The notes beneath the pieces are model-generated. The model worked only from the letters and a program-made list of their open reading frames with translations. It did no database searches and had not been told where the DNA came from. From Coriaria nepalensis (lineage: Eukaryota; Streptophyta; Magnoliopsida; Cucurbitales; Coriariaceae), in contig CP114495.1 in NCBI GenBank assembly GCA_027186245.1, positions 9,044,501-9,108,500 on the forward strand: a stretch of DNA of 64,000 bases. The letters run 5' to 3'. Made by a program: the position numbers and the translations under genes. How positions within the stretch are numbered: the stretch's first letter is position 1; each line of letters opens with the position of its first letter. Positions 10,828-25,952 of the stretch are shown here, one piece after another.

Positions 10828-12945
10828 ATGGGGCCCCCTTGCTCGTTACACTGGTTAGTATCAAGATACAAAACTTCTTTTAGAGGACACTCTACTTTTG
10901 CACTAAATAGAGTAAAGGAAAACTTAGTAGAGAATTCCGGTTTTAGAAGTACTCTTTCTCATCATGCTCAATTTGCTCGGAGGAGACTGTTTCAAAAATG
11001 TGCGAATACTAGACCAAATTTACCCCCAATTAATCGGATTGCTTGTGCAGTGACTTTAGCTTTGACTCGATCCAATTTAGTAGCTCCTGGTCTAGTTGCC
11101 TTTCTTATTGGTGAGCTTGCTTGGACCCAAAGAATATGGGCAGAATCCGAATTTGTCCAGAGAATGGATTCATTGTACATGAAAGCAGAAGACGGAAGCA
11201 TTTACTTAACCTCAATTTTACTTTCAGTTATGGAAGTTTTCATCTTATTTGTAAGAGCTTTATACATATTAGTATTATTCTCGCCCTGTATGGCCATGGC
11301 TCCTTTTGTAGATACTCTTGGGGCAGAGTTTAGGAAAACATGGCTTCGTTCTGTTCACCGAACATTGGAAAAAGCAGGCCCCGCATTCATAAAGTGGGGT
11401 CAATGGGCTGCTACAAGACCAGATCTTTTTCCCAAAGATCTTTGTACCGAGCTTGCAAAACTTCATACCAAAGCTCCATCACATAGCTTTTCTATCACGA
11501 AAAGGATTATAGAAAATGCTTTTCATAGAAGTTTGAATGAAATTTTTGAAAGATTTGATGAGGAACCTGTAGCATCTGGAAGTATTGCTCAAGTTCATAG
11601 AGCTACATTGAAGTATCGATACCCCGGTAAGATGATTAAGCCTGTTACTGTTGCTGTAAAGGTGAGACATCCAGGTGTTGGTGAATCGATTAGAAGGGAT
11701 TTTGTGATACTTAACTTTATGGCAAAAATTTCGAGATTTATGCCTACTTTGAATTGGTTGAGATTGGATGAGAGTATACAGCAATTTGCTGTATTTATGA
11801 TGTCTCAAGTTGATCTTTCAAGGGAAGCTGCCCATTTGAATCGGTTTAATTATAATTTTAGAAGTTGGAAGGATGTCTCTTTTCCCAAGCCTTTATATCC
11901 TTTGGTTCATCCTTCTGTTTTAGTGGAGACCTTTGAGCAGGGTGAAAGTGTTATACACTACCTTGAAGAGCTTAAAGGACAAGAACAATTTAAAAGCTCC
12001 CTTGCCCATATCGGGACTAACGCACTCCTGAAGATGCTTCTGGTATGGATTCTTATAAGTTATCCTCGGTTATTTTGTATTTGTCTGTATTTTGCTTACC
12101 TCTTCTAGGCTGAAAATTGTACTGGAAAAGAAGATAAAATAGGAATAAATGTGATATATAGTTTTTTTTTTTTTTTTAAGGATGATAATTTCATTCATGC
12201 TGACATGCATCCTGGAAATATTCTTGTTCGAGGATCACAACAAAACTCTCTGAAAAATCGAGCCAGTAGCTCAAAACCCCATGTTATTCTCCTTGATGTG
12301 GGGATGACAGCTGAACTTGCAAGAGGAGACCGGGCGAATTTAGTTGAATTCTTCAAGGCTGTTGCCCTTCGAGATGGTCGCACTGCTGCAGAATGCACTC
12401 TGAAACTATCCAAACAGCAAAACTGTCCTGATCCAAGAGCATTCATTGAGGTACTTCACTTACTTTTTACATATTTAAACTTAACACTCAAAATGATCAA
12501 ACCAAATATTCTAAGTAAAGGGTACTTAAAAATCTTCATTAATTGAACAGGAAGTGGAGAATACTTTCATATTCTGGAGGTCCCATTATGTCCATGCGGC
12601 TGATTGTATGCAGCAATTGCTAGAGCAAGTTAGGCGTCATAGAGTGAATATTGATGGCAATGTTTGCACTGTGATGGTTACTACTTTGGTTCTTGAGGTA
12701 ATATTGCATAAGTTGATTTCTTGACTTCATGATTCTAGGCAACAGCTATAAAATGGGAAGTTTCAGCATTTCATTGTTTATTTTTATTTTTTTCATTGCT
12801 TATTTACTTCCATCTTTTTGCGTAGGGTTGGCAGAGGAAACTTGATCCGGCATATGATGTGATGAACACTCTGCAGGCATTACTGTTCAAAGCAGACTTA
12901 GCTGAGTCTCTGTTTTACACTATAGAGCAACTGGTGGCTGCTTAA
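10828..12945 (+). CDS. ABC1/UbiB-family atypical kinase, ADCK2-like
   Basis: Four coding exons, all phase 0: 10828..12042, 12181..12450, 12551..12697 and 12826..12945, giving 583 aa. ABC1-family signatures are visible: KxGQ as IKWGQWAATRPDLFP (Lys near residue 189), the family-specific loop as EEPVASGSIAQVHRA, VAVKVRHPG (nucleotide-binding Lys), the catalytic loop HADMHPGNIL at residues 411-420, and the metal-binding LLDVG near 443. The Arg-rich, acid-poor N-terminus suggests a mitochondrial transit peptide. A hydrophobic stretch near residues 135-155 precedes the kinase core. Family members support ubiquinone/prenyl-lipid metabolism, acting as atypical ATPases or kinases; the substrate here is unknown. 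The exon 1 reading frame runs past the donor into intron 1. The poly-T tract before exon 2 is a normal acceptor. Confidence 0.9.
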
Positions 12946-13247
12946 AGAGGTTCATAGTCCGTTCCCTTTCCTGATATAGTAATGCGATGATGGCGAAAAA
13001 AGAAAAGAAAGAATTTCTGTTCTTTCTGTTTTATAAGTTTTCTGATTGAGGATTTTGGGAATATGTATTGGACTTCTAAGTAAGAAAATCGATTGTTTTC
13101 TAGTGATTGCTTTTGTAAACTTTACAAGAAGCTGATTCTATTATAATAAGCTGAATTGGTCAAGTATTTTGAATTCTAGAAAACATGGAACATTTTTCAT
13201 GAGTCAAAGTACCGTAAGAGAATTGTGCAAACAACTTGTTGGTGCCT

Positions 13248-14639
<1,392 letters not shown>

Positions 14640-14644
14640 AGATG

Positions 14645-15249
14645 GAAGAGATTTTCTTTGGATGAACTCAAAAGTGTAAGAGAAATATGGAGGGGAAGGA
14701 ATTATATGATATGAAGTGGGAAGTGATAGAATATGGGGGCCCACTAAGAAGAAGATGCGGTGAAGGGGGAGTGACTAGAGATTGCAGAGGCTACATGGCC
14801 ACATGTTATGTTTTTTGATCAGAATTGATTGTTCTGTTTTTTGATTAATCACTTAGAAAAAATTGGTCTCTTACTATGCTCTTCTTCCGTGCTTGATTTA
14901 TTATGATAAAATCATCAATTACAAAAAAACAAAAAACAAAAAACAAAAAAAAAAAGATCTGAAGAGAATATATAGGAAAGTTATATGTTTTTATCCTAAA
15001 ATTTATAGACAAAAATTATATTTCACGTTTAAAATAAGAAATCAAAAAGATTTGAAGTCATAATAATAATAAGTCACCAAAATTCTTCAGAATCTATTTA
15101 GATTTGATAAGAAATTTAAATTCAACTTCGTCCTAGTCTTTATGATCTCTTTGATCCTTCTCTCTCCGAGTCTTAACATATAAATAATCCAAAGTCATCA
15201 CTTTTTGGAAGAGAAAAAAGATTATTCCAATCAACCTCTTCCATAACAG
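14645..15249. other. Divergent promoter region, PETC to MYB
   Basis: No gene. A/T-rich with an A/C-interrupted adenine tract (14925-14955). It serves as promoter for PETC (-) and the MYB-related gene (+). Confidence 0.5.
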
Positions 15250-15262
15250 ATGGAGCCCTACT

Positions 15263-15278
15263 GGGGGGGGGGGGGGGG
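15263..15278 (+). repeat. G16 homopolymer at the MYB gene start
   Basis: Sixteen consecutive G between ATG GAG CCC TAC T and TGCAAAACC. Its length decides whether the ATG at 15250 is in frame with the MYB domain. Confidence 0.85.
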
Positions 15279-16528
15279 TGCAAAACCTCGATCATCAAGA
15301 ACAAGATCAACAATATCAGGGCCCTAATGCTATCACCGAGGCCGTCATGCATCTTGGTTTCAATCAATATCAGGTGGAATGGTTTGATATATATATCAAC
15401 AACAGTAGCACCAATAATAACAATTTGGTGATTTCTCTGGATCCGAGACGGGACGGGACTGATTCGCGTGGAACCGAGATTGATGCGTTGCAGTCTAATA
15501 ATGGGACAGGGAGTTCTGTAGGTCGTGGTGTTGCCAATGTTCGTCCTAGGAGGAGGGGTCCAAATTGGACTGAAGATGAATACAAGTAATGTACACGATT
15601 TTCTTGTTTCTCTCTTTAATACGTTTTTTTTTTTTTTATATAGTTTTGTTCGTTATTTTATGTATGTTGTTTATTTGTGCTAACAATATTATGAAAGAAA
15701 CTAAGAAAATCATGCCGTCTTGCATCTTGTCGTAAATAGAGTCGGGATCATCATCTTCAATCTATGTTTATAATTTTCTCTTGATTTTTAATTTTTTTAA
15801 TTTTTTTTATTTTTTCCTATTTTTGGGCCAAAATTTTCTCTCCTGATTTTCTATTGCTATTTTTCCGGTAAAATTTAATTAGTTCAAAACTTGGTGGGAC
15901 CCACTTTGTAGTTTTTTTTTTTTTCTTTTACGACTGAAACTAACATGAGTACATTTATCATCATCTCTGTTCATTATGAATGCCCAATGATCAATTAATG
16001 AACTAGTTTGATTGTTTTCTTGACAGGAGGTTTCTATGTGGGTTGAAGCAATACGGCAGTGGGAAATGGAGGGAAATATCGAGAAATTATGTGATCACAA
16101 AATCACCTACTCAAATGGCAAGCCATGCTCAAAAGTATTTCCTCCGGCAAGAAACCCCCGAGAAACTAAGTAGGCGAAGGCGGAGCATCCACGACATCAA
16201 CCTAGACAATATGGACCTTGACACGATCCAGACCCCTCAACGAGCTTCTATGCCCAGCAATAACATTAACCCCGTCCCTATGCTATGTAACAATCACAAC
16301 CCCACCAATCATTACTTGCCCAACATTGATCAACATCCTCATCATCCTTATTATCATCCTTCGTGTAATCATAATAAAGTGTTGGGATTTTGTCCTCCGA
16401 TTTCATCTTTGCAGGGGAGAATGCAACCTCCAATGAATTTTAGGCAGTCGGGATTCTATCCTGATTCGTCCAATTTGCAGAATTCTATGTACTCTTGTTT
16501 CCCAAATCAAGGAGTAGGAGGACGATGA
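15278..16528 (+). CDS. SHAQKYF-type MYB-related transcription factor
   Basis: Two exons: roughly 15278..15585 and 16027..16528 (junction AA|G = Lys within the MYB repeat). A single MYB/SANT repeat [43 protein letters not shown] carries the SHAQKYF signature of plant MYB-related (DIVARICATA/R-R-type C-terminal repeat) factors, which bind TATCC/GATAA-like sites. Downstream is a basic patch ([15 protein letters not shown]) and an Asn/His/Pro-rich C-terminus. The start is uncertain. A good ATG at 15250 (MEPYW) is separated from the main frame by a run of 16 G (15263-15278); with 15 or 18 G it would be in frame. The next in-frame ATG begins MHLGFNQYQ (about 15347). Confidence 0.82.
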
Positions 16529-17132
16529 CGATGACGAGCAGGGGGGCCAATGATCCTGCATTCTCCGGATTTTCCGTCACGCCATGCACTTACTTACCTA
16601 CAGTGCGCATGTATTGTCAGGTTGATTAGAATAGCAACTTGGATTCAGGCGGAAGTAATACTCAAAGTATTACTACCTAGTGAAGTGGATTAGTAGTCTG
16701 ATGAATCAAAATTTACTTCATGTATGGATTTTCCTTTTTAGTAGTTTTTTTTTTCTTTTACCATTTTGAATTTGATTTCTGTGTTTCTAGCATGTAATAA
16801 TAGTTTAGAACTTAGATGTTACCTTTATAAGCTAAAGAAAACGGCTAAGGGTGAAAAATAGTAAAGAATTTTAATAAAAATTACCCGGTAAGGATTCAAA
16901 ATGTCTAAACTTCTCTTTTATAGTTCCCAAAAGAACAGGCAAGTTATAAGTAAATGAAACAAGTTTGTGAGGCGAATTGGAAAAATTGGTACAACAATCA
17001 AGAAAACAGACAAGAAAACATTTTTTTTTTTAAAACTCTTCTCTAATTTTGGATGCTTCTAACCCCTTTCTCAGTTTTCTCCTATGAGTAGTTTTCTTTT
17101 ACTAGTTAGGTGTTGTATCAGGCATGTTGCTG
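16529..17132. other. Intergenic between MYB and UBP14 3' ends
   Basis: Convergent gene ends; 3' UTR material only. No further feature seen. Confidence 0.5.
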
Positions 17133-20100
17133 TCAATCTTTGAGCCGCTCAAAGAAATATAGGTATCCCATATCTTTAGGAGGGTTAATTGAAGCCCCAA
17201 CCTTGGCATCATTGAAGATGATCCATCTACCTTCTTTATAAATGTGGGCCACATAGTGACCGCATTGAGTCGAGGTTCCGATGTGGCTTACTATTCCAAT
17301 TAATCTGTATTCTGCAAAAAACGCAAACCACGACATAGTTAATAATTAACAAAAGAGGTTATATACTTTACTGTTCATGGAGAAGACATCAGATAGTAGA
17401 TACTGACTTCCTCCTCCATCAGGTAGATCAGCATCAGCAGAAGTGGGTGCATTGTTAGATGTAGTGGCGTCTGTATCAGAGGACTGAGCCGCATCTGGGT
17501 TGCTAAATATCCAATCTGTTGCTTTCTCAATATCACCACCCTGATGAAGCGAGAAAGCAAAATAAAAAGAGGAAAATTGAAAAGAGATGTGAGTTTGAGT
17601 TGTATTTTTTGGTGACGGTGGAGGAGGGAGAGAGAGAGAGGGTGAAAGGAGCTTACAGATGCCTTGAGTGCCTTCCTGGCCAGTTCTTCTTGGAAACCAA
17701 ATTGTAGCAACATCTCAACCTTTGATTGGTCCACTACATTTTCCTCTTGAGTGATAGGAGCATCTATATATACAAGGCAGAGAATGTGAATGTTACTTAC
17801 AGAGCATTCATTACATATAAGCAAAAGATTTCTGTTAGGAGAAAAAAAAATGTTCGGTTTTGAGTACCTGGATCATCAATGTGAGAAAGTAACCAATTCA
17901 TCGCTTCTTCTATACCATTGTTTGAGGTATTAATGCAAGCTTTTTGACAATGAAGATAGTTAAAACCCATTGAGACAAGCTGGGAAAGAATAGCCTCATC
18001 AGCAACAGGCATGGCTGATTGAGCCTCATCAGAAGGACCTGAGAGTTTGTTGAATGTCACAAGAAAACATATTTAGCTAATGTTCTCCATTTTTATCAGG
18101 GAAAAAAAAATGTTGCAGCATGCAAGAATACTACATCAAGAAGGAAAAAAGAAAAGAAAACATGGATCCATAAGAAAACATTTAATGCAAAATCAGGAAA
18201 TGACGAGAGTTTTTACTTACCACCCTCTGGTAACAGCTCTTCCCCTGGTTGAGGGCCCTTGCTGCGCATGTGAGTAATATCGATAATGTCGGGAACATCT
18301 ATATAGACATCTGAATGATAGATTCAAGGAACAATCAGAACAAAGTCCGGAATTTAATGACAAAGGAATACAAAGGACAGCAAAGCTATATTACCGAGCT
18401 TTTTTGGCACCCAGCCCTCCTCCATAACAAATTTTCGCATGTGCAAGACTAGGTAATCTGGGAATGAGGTTAACCTTGCAGTCCTGCAGGTCATAGGGAT
18501 GAAACGAAAATAAATCAATAGTCCACTCCACTTGCAAATTTATAAAAATGATACAGGGTTCACAAAGATGATTGATGACTGTCCCTCTGGATATATACTT
18601 TCTATCATTTATGTTTATTATGATATTACTTTTGTGTATCAGAAGAATCCTAAGGACCTTCATAACAAGTACCAACTAACACAATGCAAGTTAATCTATT
18701 GGTCTAGGCGTCATTAATCTCTACATTTGTTTATCATCTCCTTTATGACAACAAACTCTGACATATCAATTAGCCAAATAACATAATGCAAAAGAATGAG
18801 AGAAAAAAAATTTGAGTGCCATAGTTTTGGCCTAATAAAATTTGAGAAATATCACAAAGCTTACTTGAGTGCTGTAGTTTTGGCCTGCAAAGCAGTGCTA
18901 TAAAAATCATGAATCTCCTCTGGGGCTGAAAGGTTTGCAAGGCATGCTTCTAAAGGCACCCTTGGTCGTACAATTTCCTCACTCGATCTGCCAGAACCAG
19001 ATAATCTAAGTTAGCATCTATAACGGTTTTGACGATGAGTACGTAAGTGATGAAGAAAGCGTTAGACTTACACTTGCTTTCCTTCAGAAGTATTTTCTGC
19101 TTTTAGTTTTTGGAAGGCTGCAAATTCTTCTGAATCACAAACAGTCATCTTAGTAATATAGTCTTTAATGTAGAATGATTAATGAAAATGTACTTCACCT
19201 TTATTTGTAGCTTCATGTAGCGGGATGTTTAAAGACAGTATGTAGTCAAGCCTTCTATTGTAAGCAACCTTTCCAGAGGAACACATGATACGGTCCTCAA
19301 TACCAAACTTGAAGCACCTTGCCGGATCCAATCCAGGTTTACCAGTATTAAGTCGTTCAACTTGGTCGAGAAAATGCAGGAAAAACTCCAAGGCATCCTG
19401 CAAAGAGAGTTCAGCATTTAATAAGAGGGAAAACCATAACTATGGCACAAAAAACACTCAGCATAACCTGTTTTTAACCCTCTCTTCTGTACTACTAGGA
19501 GGCCAAAGATTGATAACATTAATAAAATATATATATATATATAAGGGAAAAGTATTCCTACGTAAAGTCTTGGCTTTGATATGAATCAATCTGAGAGTGA
19601 ACTCCCTGGCCAAAAATTATCTACAAATAGTTTACACTCTTTTTTCTTTAGAAGAGTTAGGAAAGCAATGCAGATAACAAATTCTACTTAAAATCCTATC
19701 CTTTGCTCAGATAGCCCCACTATGTGCCTCTTGCACCTTTCTATTATTATCCTATGTATAAGCAAAATAACCAACCACATGTATAGTAATAAAGAAGATC
19801 AAACTTCATTAGACATGGCATCTTCTTTTGTTATAGAAACATAGAATGGTGTCATACCTGTTGTCTCATGGAAGAAAATTCAGGATGGCTGGAGGCAATA
19901 ACTGCTTTGAACATCCAAGGGCGTATGCCTTCCTGTTTCTGATATTTGTAGAAAGCAGAAGAAAGAAGCAAGAGGGGGAAAACAGAGAAAACAGGAGAGA
20001 AGTAAATAAAGTTGAATTTGGAAATTAATTTAAGAAATCAACACTTATTGAAAAAATAAACATAGAAACATAAAAGCTAAATAATAATAGTATTGAAAGC

Positions 20101-23100
20101 TAAAGAAAAATTCAAAACTCAAGGGTTTAAAAGATCTTTCAACTAATAATCTGAAATAATTTTCAGCATATTCATGGTCTGTTTAAAACTTCTAAAAGGA
20201 AAAAATGATGGAGGAACAATACAAGGAACAAATTCGAATGAATACTTACTGTATCAGCAGTAGGCTTATGTGTCGTATTTTCTGCCTGAATAAAGAAAAT
20301 GTAAGAGAACGTCACTAACCAAAAGAAGAAGAAAAGCCTCAAGGAACTCTGTTGCTAGGAGCCATACCTCAATAACTGGAACAGAATATTTACCAGAGAG
20401 TAAACCATGCGCCAGTTTTGTTCTGCCATGACAATAAACCGTTAGACAAACTAAACTAACAAAGGGGTTCTCCAACTACATGGTGAAGAATTAAAAAATG
20501 AAACTAGACACCATATGAATAAACACGAAATCACATATGCTATGATTTTAGGAAAGAAAATGTAATTAATATTTAGGTTATCCAATATATTTCAGGTCCA
20601 AGTTGTGTTAACCTTCGACATGAAGAGAAACATCAAGAAAGTTTTAATTACATGATACATTGCACGAGAAAGCTACACTCTCCACCACTTACAATTGCAT
20701 ATTAAGGTCAACAGTTGGATCAGCAGGAGCTACCTCAAAAGCCATTTTCAAAGATTGGTTCAAGTAGTATCTGACAAATAAACATACCAACAAAGCAATC
20801 AAGTAAGCATTTGTGATTTCATTATAATTTCTAAACTCAAAAGAAATAATGAAGAACAAACTTACCTTGAATAGAATGAATGTGTTGAGAATATAACTTG
20901 CATTGTCGCAGCCAAGTAGCAGCTACAAAAGAGCAAACTCAGCAAACGGGAAAAATCTTATATTAATTATATTGTTCATTGCACCCAACTACAAGGATCA
21001 GGTTTACCTATTCCCAAGATTGACGAGACCTGTGTACCCTGGTCCAAATATTGGTTCCACTTCCTGTCCACTCTCTTGAATCCGGTTCCAGTCAAAATTA
21101 GTGTTCTGGTCAAGTTCTCTTTCAGCAGTAGTCATTTCAGTCTGAAATTGAGAAAGTTGATGCCTTCTTTAATCAGGTCCAGAAACTAATATAATTATAA
21201 AACGAAAGCATCCAAATGGATACCATGCCCAAACTTTACTAGACCAGAAAAAGAGTGAAGGAAATAACTTACCTTCTGTAATGATGAAAAATCAATGCCA
21301 AAGAAGGCCAGATGCTGCGGTAGAAGTGGATCCAAAACACTATTATCCTCTGGATAAGAGAATACATCTGAACTGCCACAATTCAGTACCCATCATAAGC
21401 ATGCATTACATGTAAAATATAATTATTATCAAATGATTCTTTTTCAAAGAAATGTTATATCACCTGTTGCATCCAGGTCAGCAGTAATTGTCCCAAGCTT
21501 TACAGCAAGAGGATAGCCCGTCTCCTTGTAGTGATCAATAGCATGGTTGTTGCCACCAGTTCCGTCCCAATTTTTTCTCCCACATAGGATCATTCCATCA
21601 GTTAGATTAAGCCAAAGATTATCAGTTTTATCACACTTTGAACATTTCCACCCAGTTGGAGGAATAGTAACACCATTGTCAATCTGTTGCAAATTCATTG
21701 CATATGCACTTTCTACCTTTGTATCTGCTGTCCAAGCAGCAAGTTGCTCTTTCCGCTCAGCACCCTGAGCAATCAAGATGGCATCAGCTGCCAACCTTAC
21801 CTGAAAATATATGGAATTAGTCAACTGATGAATTGAGTTTGTAATGTATCTGCTAAGTAAACATCCTTTTTTTTTTTTTTTAAAGTAAGGGTGGAGACCT
21901 TCTCTGGCAACTCAACAGAAGGAAATGGAAGTGTCACATAATTTGGCAATATCACTATAGAGTGACTTTCTTCGTTATCAGGGTCATTGTTATCAAAACC
22001 ACCATCAACACCTGCATATCACATCAATATGTGAACTAAATTTCAGAGAGCGAGAATGAAGCAAATACTAGAAGCTATGTCAGCAAAAGAATGACAGCAT
22101 GAGTAAAATACCTATAGCCAAGAGTGTTGGTTTCTTCAAGGGCCTGTCTTCAGAAACCATCTTCTTTGTTTGCTTTACATGAAAATAAACTGGATTTCCA
22201 GTCTTCTGATAGTTCCACTCCACAAAATCTTTCCCAAATGCGAGAAATGAATTCATGTCAATGAACAACCCACCCTCTGAGCTCTGAAATTCATCATAAA
22301 CACAACAACATGAGATAATGTCAAAGGCTATCATCTACAGTTCTATAGTCAATTAGAATACCAAAAGAAATGAATAAGAAATTCCGAAACCATAATTCCT
22401 CAAACTCAATAAAAAAGGATGAGTAATGAATTAAAGAAAATGTCAACATTTTAGTAAGAAAACAGACATTAGTAGAGTTAGTAGTAAGATGATGCGATTG
22501 ATTCTGAACTATAAAAAGAAATGTAGAACAAACTTCAAAAAATATAAGTAAAAAAAAAAATTCTGGGTTTTGAATATATGGAATAAGAATGGCAGAATGA
22601 ACCTAAATTCTCTCCAAGTACTCCTAGTATTCCCCTAAATGGAAATTGTAATTCTATTAAGCAAAACACCACGTGCTACGACAAAGCAACCCAATTAGCT
22701 CAAGAAGCAGTTTCTATGCATTTCCTACACTTTCTCGGAAGCCAAACGGAAAATATCTAGATAAAATCTTTTACGCGCTAGTTTCAAAAAGCGCCGAGAC
22801 TTAACAGCTGAAACACAAACATTTGTGTACGAGTCCATAAACTATTACTTATCACAAAGAAAACAGAAGGTATTTAGAAGCGTAAGAGGAAACAAGATAA
22901 AGCTCAAATAATTGACATAGTGGAGGAGGCGGATGAATTTTTCTTGTGCTTTACACTTTCTCGAGAACCAAACGGAAAAACATGGAGGAGGAGAAAGAGA
23001 ATACCGGAGTGTCGAAGGAGATGCAGCATTCTTGCTTGTAGATGCGATTGGTAGGTTCGGGGATCCGAACCAGACCGATATTGGATCGTAGCAGCTCCAT

Positions 23101-23112
23101 AGCGTCTCCCAT
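17133..23112 (-). CDS. UBP14: Ubiquitin-specific protease 14 (isopeptidase T / USP5 orthologue)
   Basis: Twenty exons join in phase, 804 aa: 23112..23005, 22283..22112, 22011..21899, 21800..21464, 21367..21273, 21141..21008, 20922..20866, 20770..20693, 20422..20368, 20285..20250, 19938..19858, 19397..19199, 19129..19072, 18987..18865, 18483..18395, 18310..18221, 18038..17868, 17763..17657, 17540..17408, 17311..17133. The order of domains is a Zn-UBP finger ([20 protein letters not shown]), a Cys box split by an intron ([17 protein letters not shown]), two UBA domains ([33 protein letters not shown]), and a His box ([15 protein letters not shown]). This architecture is that of isopeptidase T, which disassembles unanchored ubiquitin chains. 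In Arabidopsis the gene is essential for embryogenesis. All catalytic residues are present. Confidence 0.96.
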
Positions 23113-25883
23113 TTCCCGTGAAGTTCGAAGAGGCTTCTTAGAGGTAGAAGGAGAAGGGGAGAGAGAGAGGTCTATGCGTAAATGCTAAAAATAAATTATT
23201 TTTTTTCCAGTAGGTCCCAGTACATAAATAAAAAGTATTATCTTAAAGAATACTGGAATTTTGAATTTGGCTTTCAACTACTATCAGCGTCGGGTCATCT
23301 AGTCTGTTCCGGTCGTCTTTGCCTTTTGGCATTACAAACTCGACCCGAAACCGGAAAAACTCGGTCCGTGTGCTCCCCTAACTGGAGTTAGTGATAAATA
23401 TATGAATCCGTCCCGTCTGGCTGGATAGCGGGCGGATATTTTATATGAAATTTGGTTTCGGTCTGATATTCAATCGAAATTTAAAAAGTTGAATGGGAAC
23501 AACCGGATATCCGACCCACCCGATATCTGATTTATAAAGATCCAATTTTTGGTAATTATTAATTAGTGTTACAAATTTGTATATCAAAATCGTCGTTAGC
23601 TCCGTGGTAGAGTGCGTGGCTTTTTTAACCGGGAACAAATATTTTCTCTTTTAAAAGAACCCGGTTGGATATGGATATCCGTCATTCGCACTGTGGAAGA
23701 TGAATAAGATACCGGCTCGGATATCCGGTATTCAGCCTGCCGTTTATGCTTAAACGTTTCAAAAACTACGGCCAAATAGGTCTGTACTTTTTTTTTATTA
23801 TTCTTTCCTTCAGAAGGGATGCTATCCATTTCATAATTAGGAATTAATATAAGCTTATAATTCACTAAAGAATGAACTGAGTAGTTGTTACATTGATTGA
23901 AGCTTTTAAATGGCATACAATGGTGTGAGCATTTGAATGAGTAATAGAAATGGAGGTTGGGTAAACTAAAATATATAAGTAAATTGGTGTTATAAAGTGA
24001 AAATTGAAATTTAGTTATCAAATATTGAAATGCTTCTCTAAATGGATCATCAATTAGCTTATCAATAGCTAAACTTGTAGTGTCTAAAAATAAGGATACG
24101 GCACGATATGGACAGCTATAAACGTATAGTACCGGCTTGTGAACCTATTTAGATCCGTTGGCTCAAAAGTTTGCTTTTTTAAATAAGAAAAATTAAATAA
24201 GAAATTTTTTTTTAAGTGATTAGTAAAATATTAATACTGTAATACATGTTTGTATATTATTAATCATTTTTAATAGTTATTATTTAATAAATTAGAAGTT
24301 AGTATCATTAATAATTATAATTATAAATAAATTATAAAAAATATTATTTAGACAAATAAAATCTTATATTAACTGATTAAAAAAAAAATCCTAAGAGACT
24401 ATTTTGGGCTCAGCCTATTTTGCCATTTCTACCTGAAATTGAAGAAAATATATGCATGTACATTGGTGTATGAATGTGGTATGCTATATTAATCCGACTC
24501 CCCTAAAATAGAAATGCAAAAGATTTTTTGAAATTGAGATATAATTAACCCCTTTCGATCGTCGAGCTAAAACTAAAATTAAGAGAAAATGAGCATAGTT
24601 GAAATGAATAGTTTACAATCCGGCCTTAGTTGCGAGGACATTTATGAAGTTGCATTGAGGCCAAGTCTCACCAAGTCTCAATGCCCATAGAATGTTCCTT
24701 AGAGAAGGCCATCAACTATTCTTTACTCTTGACATGTCGAAATCTCAAGTCCGTAGTCTACGACTCTTCCTCAGGTGATATGACTAACTTCTCATTCTAA
24801 GTGTCCCCTAAGCAACATATCGGCTCAGTCCGAATACACTCAACATACTCAGCTCGGTGATTGTTGTTCTTTCGTTCCTCAAAGATAGAACCATAAAGAA
24901 CCACACCTTCTCACGTTGGCTCACCCCATCGACATCCCCTTAGACCGAGAAGCCATAGACTTGTCCTATCAATGCACATCATCCTTAGTACATATATACA
25001 TTCATATACAAACTCAATAAATCAAACTAAGCTGCATGCTTGAAAACTTTAATTTGAATGAAGGTAAAAAAATGATGCCTCCTAACATAGTAACAGTGAA
25101 GTAATACCAAGAATGATTGCAAAACATCCCTTTCAACTTTTCCAGCGTGAAGAGTTTTAAGATAAGATGCATATAACATGTTACGTAAATCATATTATAT
25201 ATATTTGAAAAGAGAGATTGTAGTCAAATTTGGCACTTAGCTCATCACATTCCTTTTACATTATAGTCTTCCTTGTAACATTGAACCTAAGTTTACCAAA
25301 CTTTGCATATATAGAGGACATGATTAGATAAAGTTGGGGAGACAGCACATACCCTTTTCACGGCAACCAAAACTTGTGCTTTTTTGAGTTTAAAACTCTT
25401 TCCTTGAACTTTTCCATTTGGTATTTGAGTTTGAAACTTTTCCATTGGCAACCATATCAAACTTTACAATGGACTAATCTTCATTATATGTATCTAATAC
25501 TTCATACATAATATATATTATAAATTCGAGATAATATAATATTTCGGTTTCAAGTTCGGCTTGAAAAGAATTTTCTAAATTGAACTCAACTCAGAACTCG
25601 ATCTGAGTATGTTTATAAAGTCCAAGCGCAAGCACCACCGCTTATAAATCGATGAGAATTCAAACCTATATTCAAGATCTTTATCTATTAAACACTTTGA
25701 AGACTATCAACCAACTTTACTAGGAATGCGGTGTTGGAACTGTTCCTAGCATGCTACTAACGAAATCTATAAATCCAATTTTTGGGCCACACTAAAAAAT
25801 ATCTTGGACCCCAGCCCAAACCACAAAGCCCACTAAAAGCCCCAAATTTCCCATCGTCATTTCGCTTAACTTGCTTTCCCCCC
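23113..25883. other. Intergenic between UBP14 and the universal stress protein
   Basis: No gene supported over about 2.8 kb. At 23400-23740 there are several short direct and inverted phrases (CCGGATATCC, GGATATCCG, CGGATATCCGG) suggesting a repeat remnant. At 23598-23632 there is a tRNA A-box-like stretch. 24200-24400 is very AT-rich. Nothing readable in 24450-25700. Confidence 0.5.
23400..23745. repeat. Repeat remnant with CGGATATCCG phrases
   Basis: Phrases GGCGGATATTTTATATG, AACCGGATATCCGACCC, GGTTGGATATGGATATCCG and GGCTCGGATATCCGGTATTC recur within 350 bp, partly as inverted copies. This looks like an old non-autonomous element, but no clear terminal repeats or target duplications are visible. 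Confidence 0.4.
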
Positions 25884-25890
25884 CTATAAA
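25884..25890 (+). promoter_or_regulatory. TATA box of the universal stress protein gene
   Basis: CTATAAA 69 bp before the ATG at 25953, followed by a CT-rich leader (TCTCTCTGTCTCTCTC). Confidence 0.6.
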
Positions 25891-25952
25891 CTGGTGAAAA
25901 TATAAACCCCTCTCTCTGTCTCTCTCTAAAACCAGAAAAACCAGAGCTCCAG

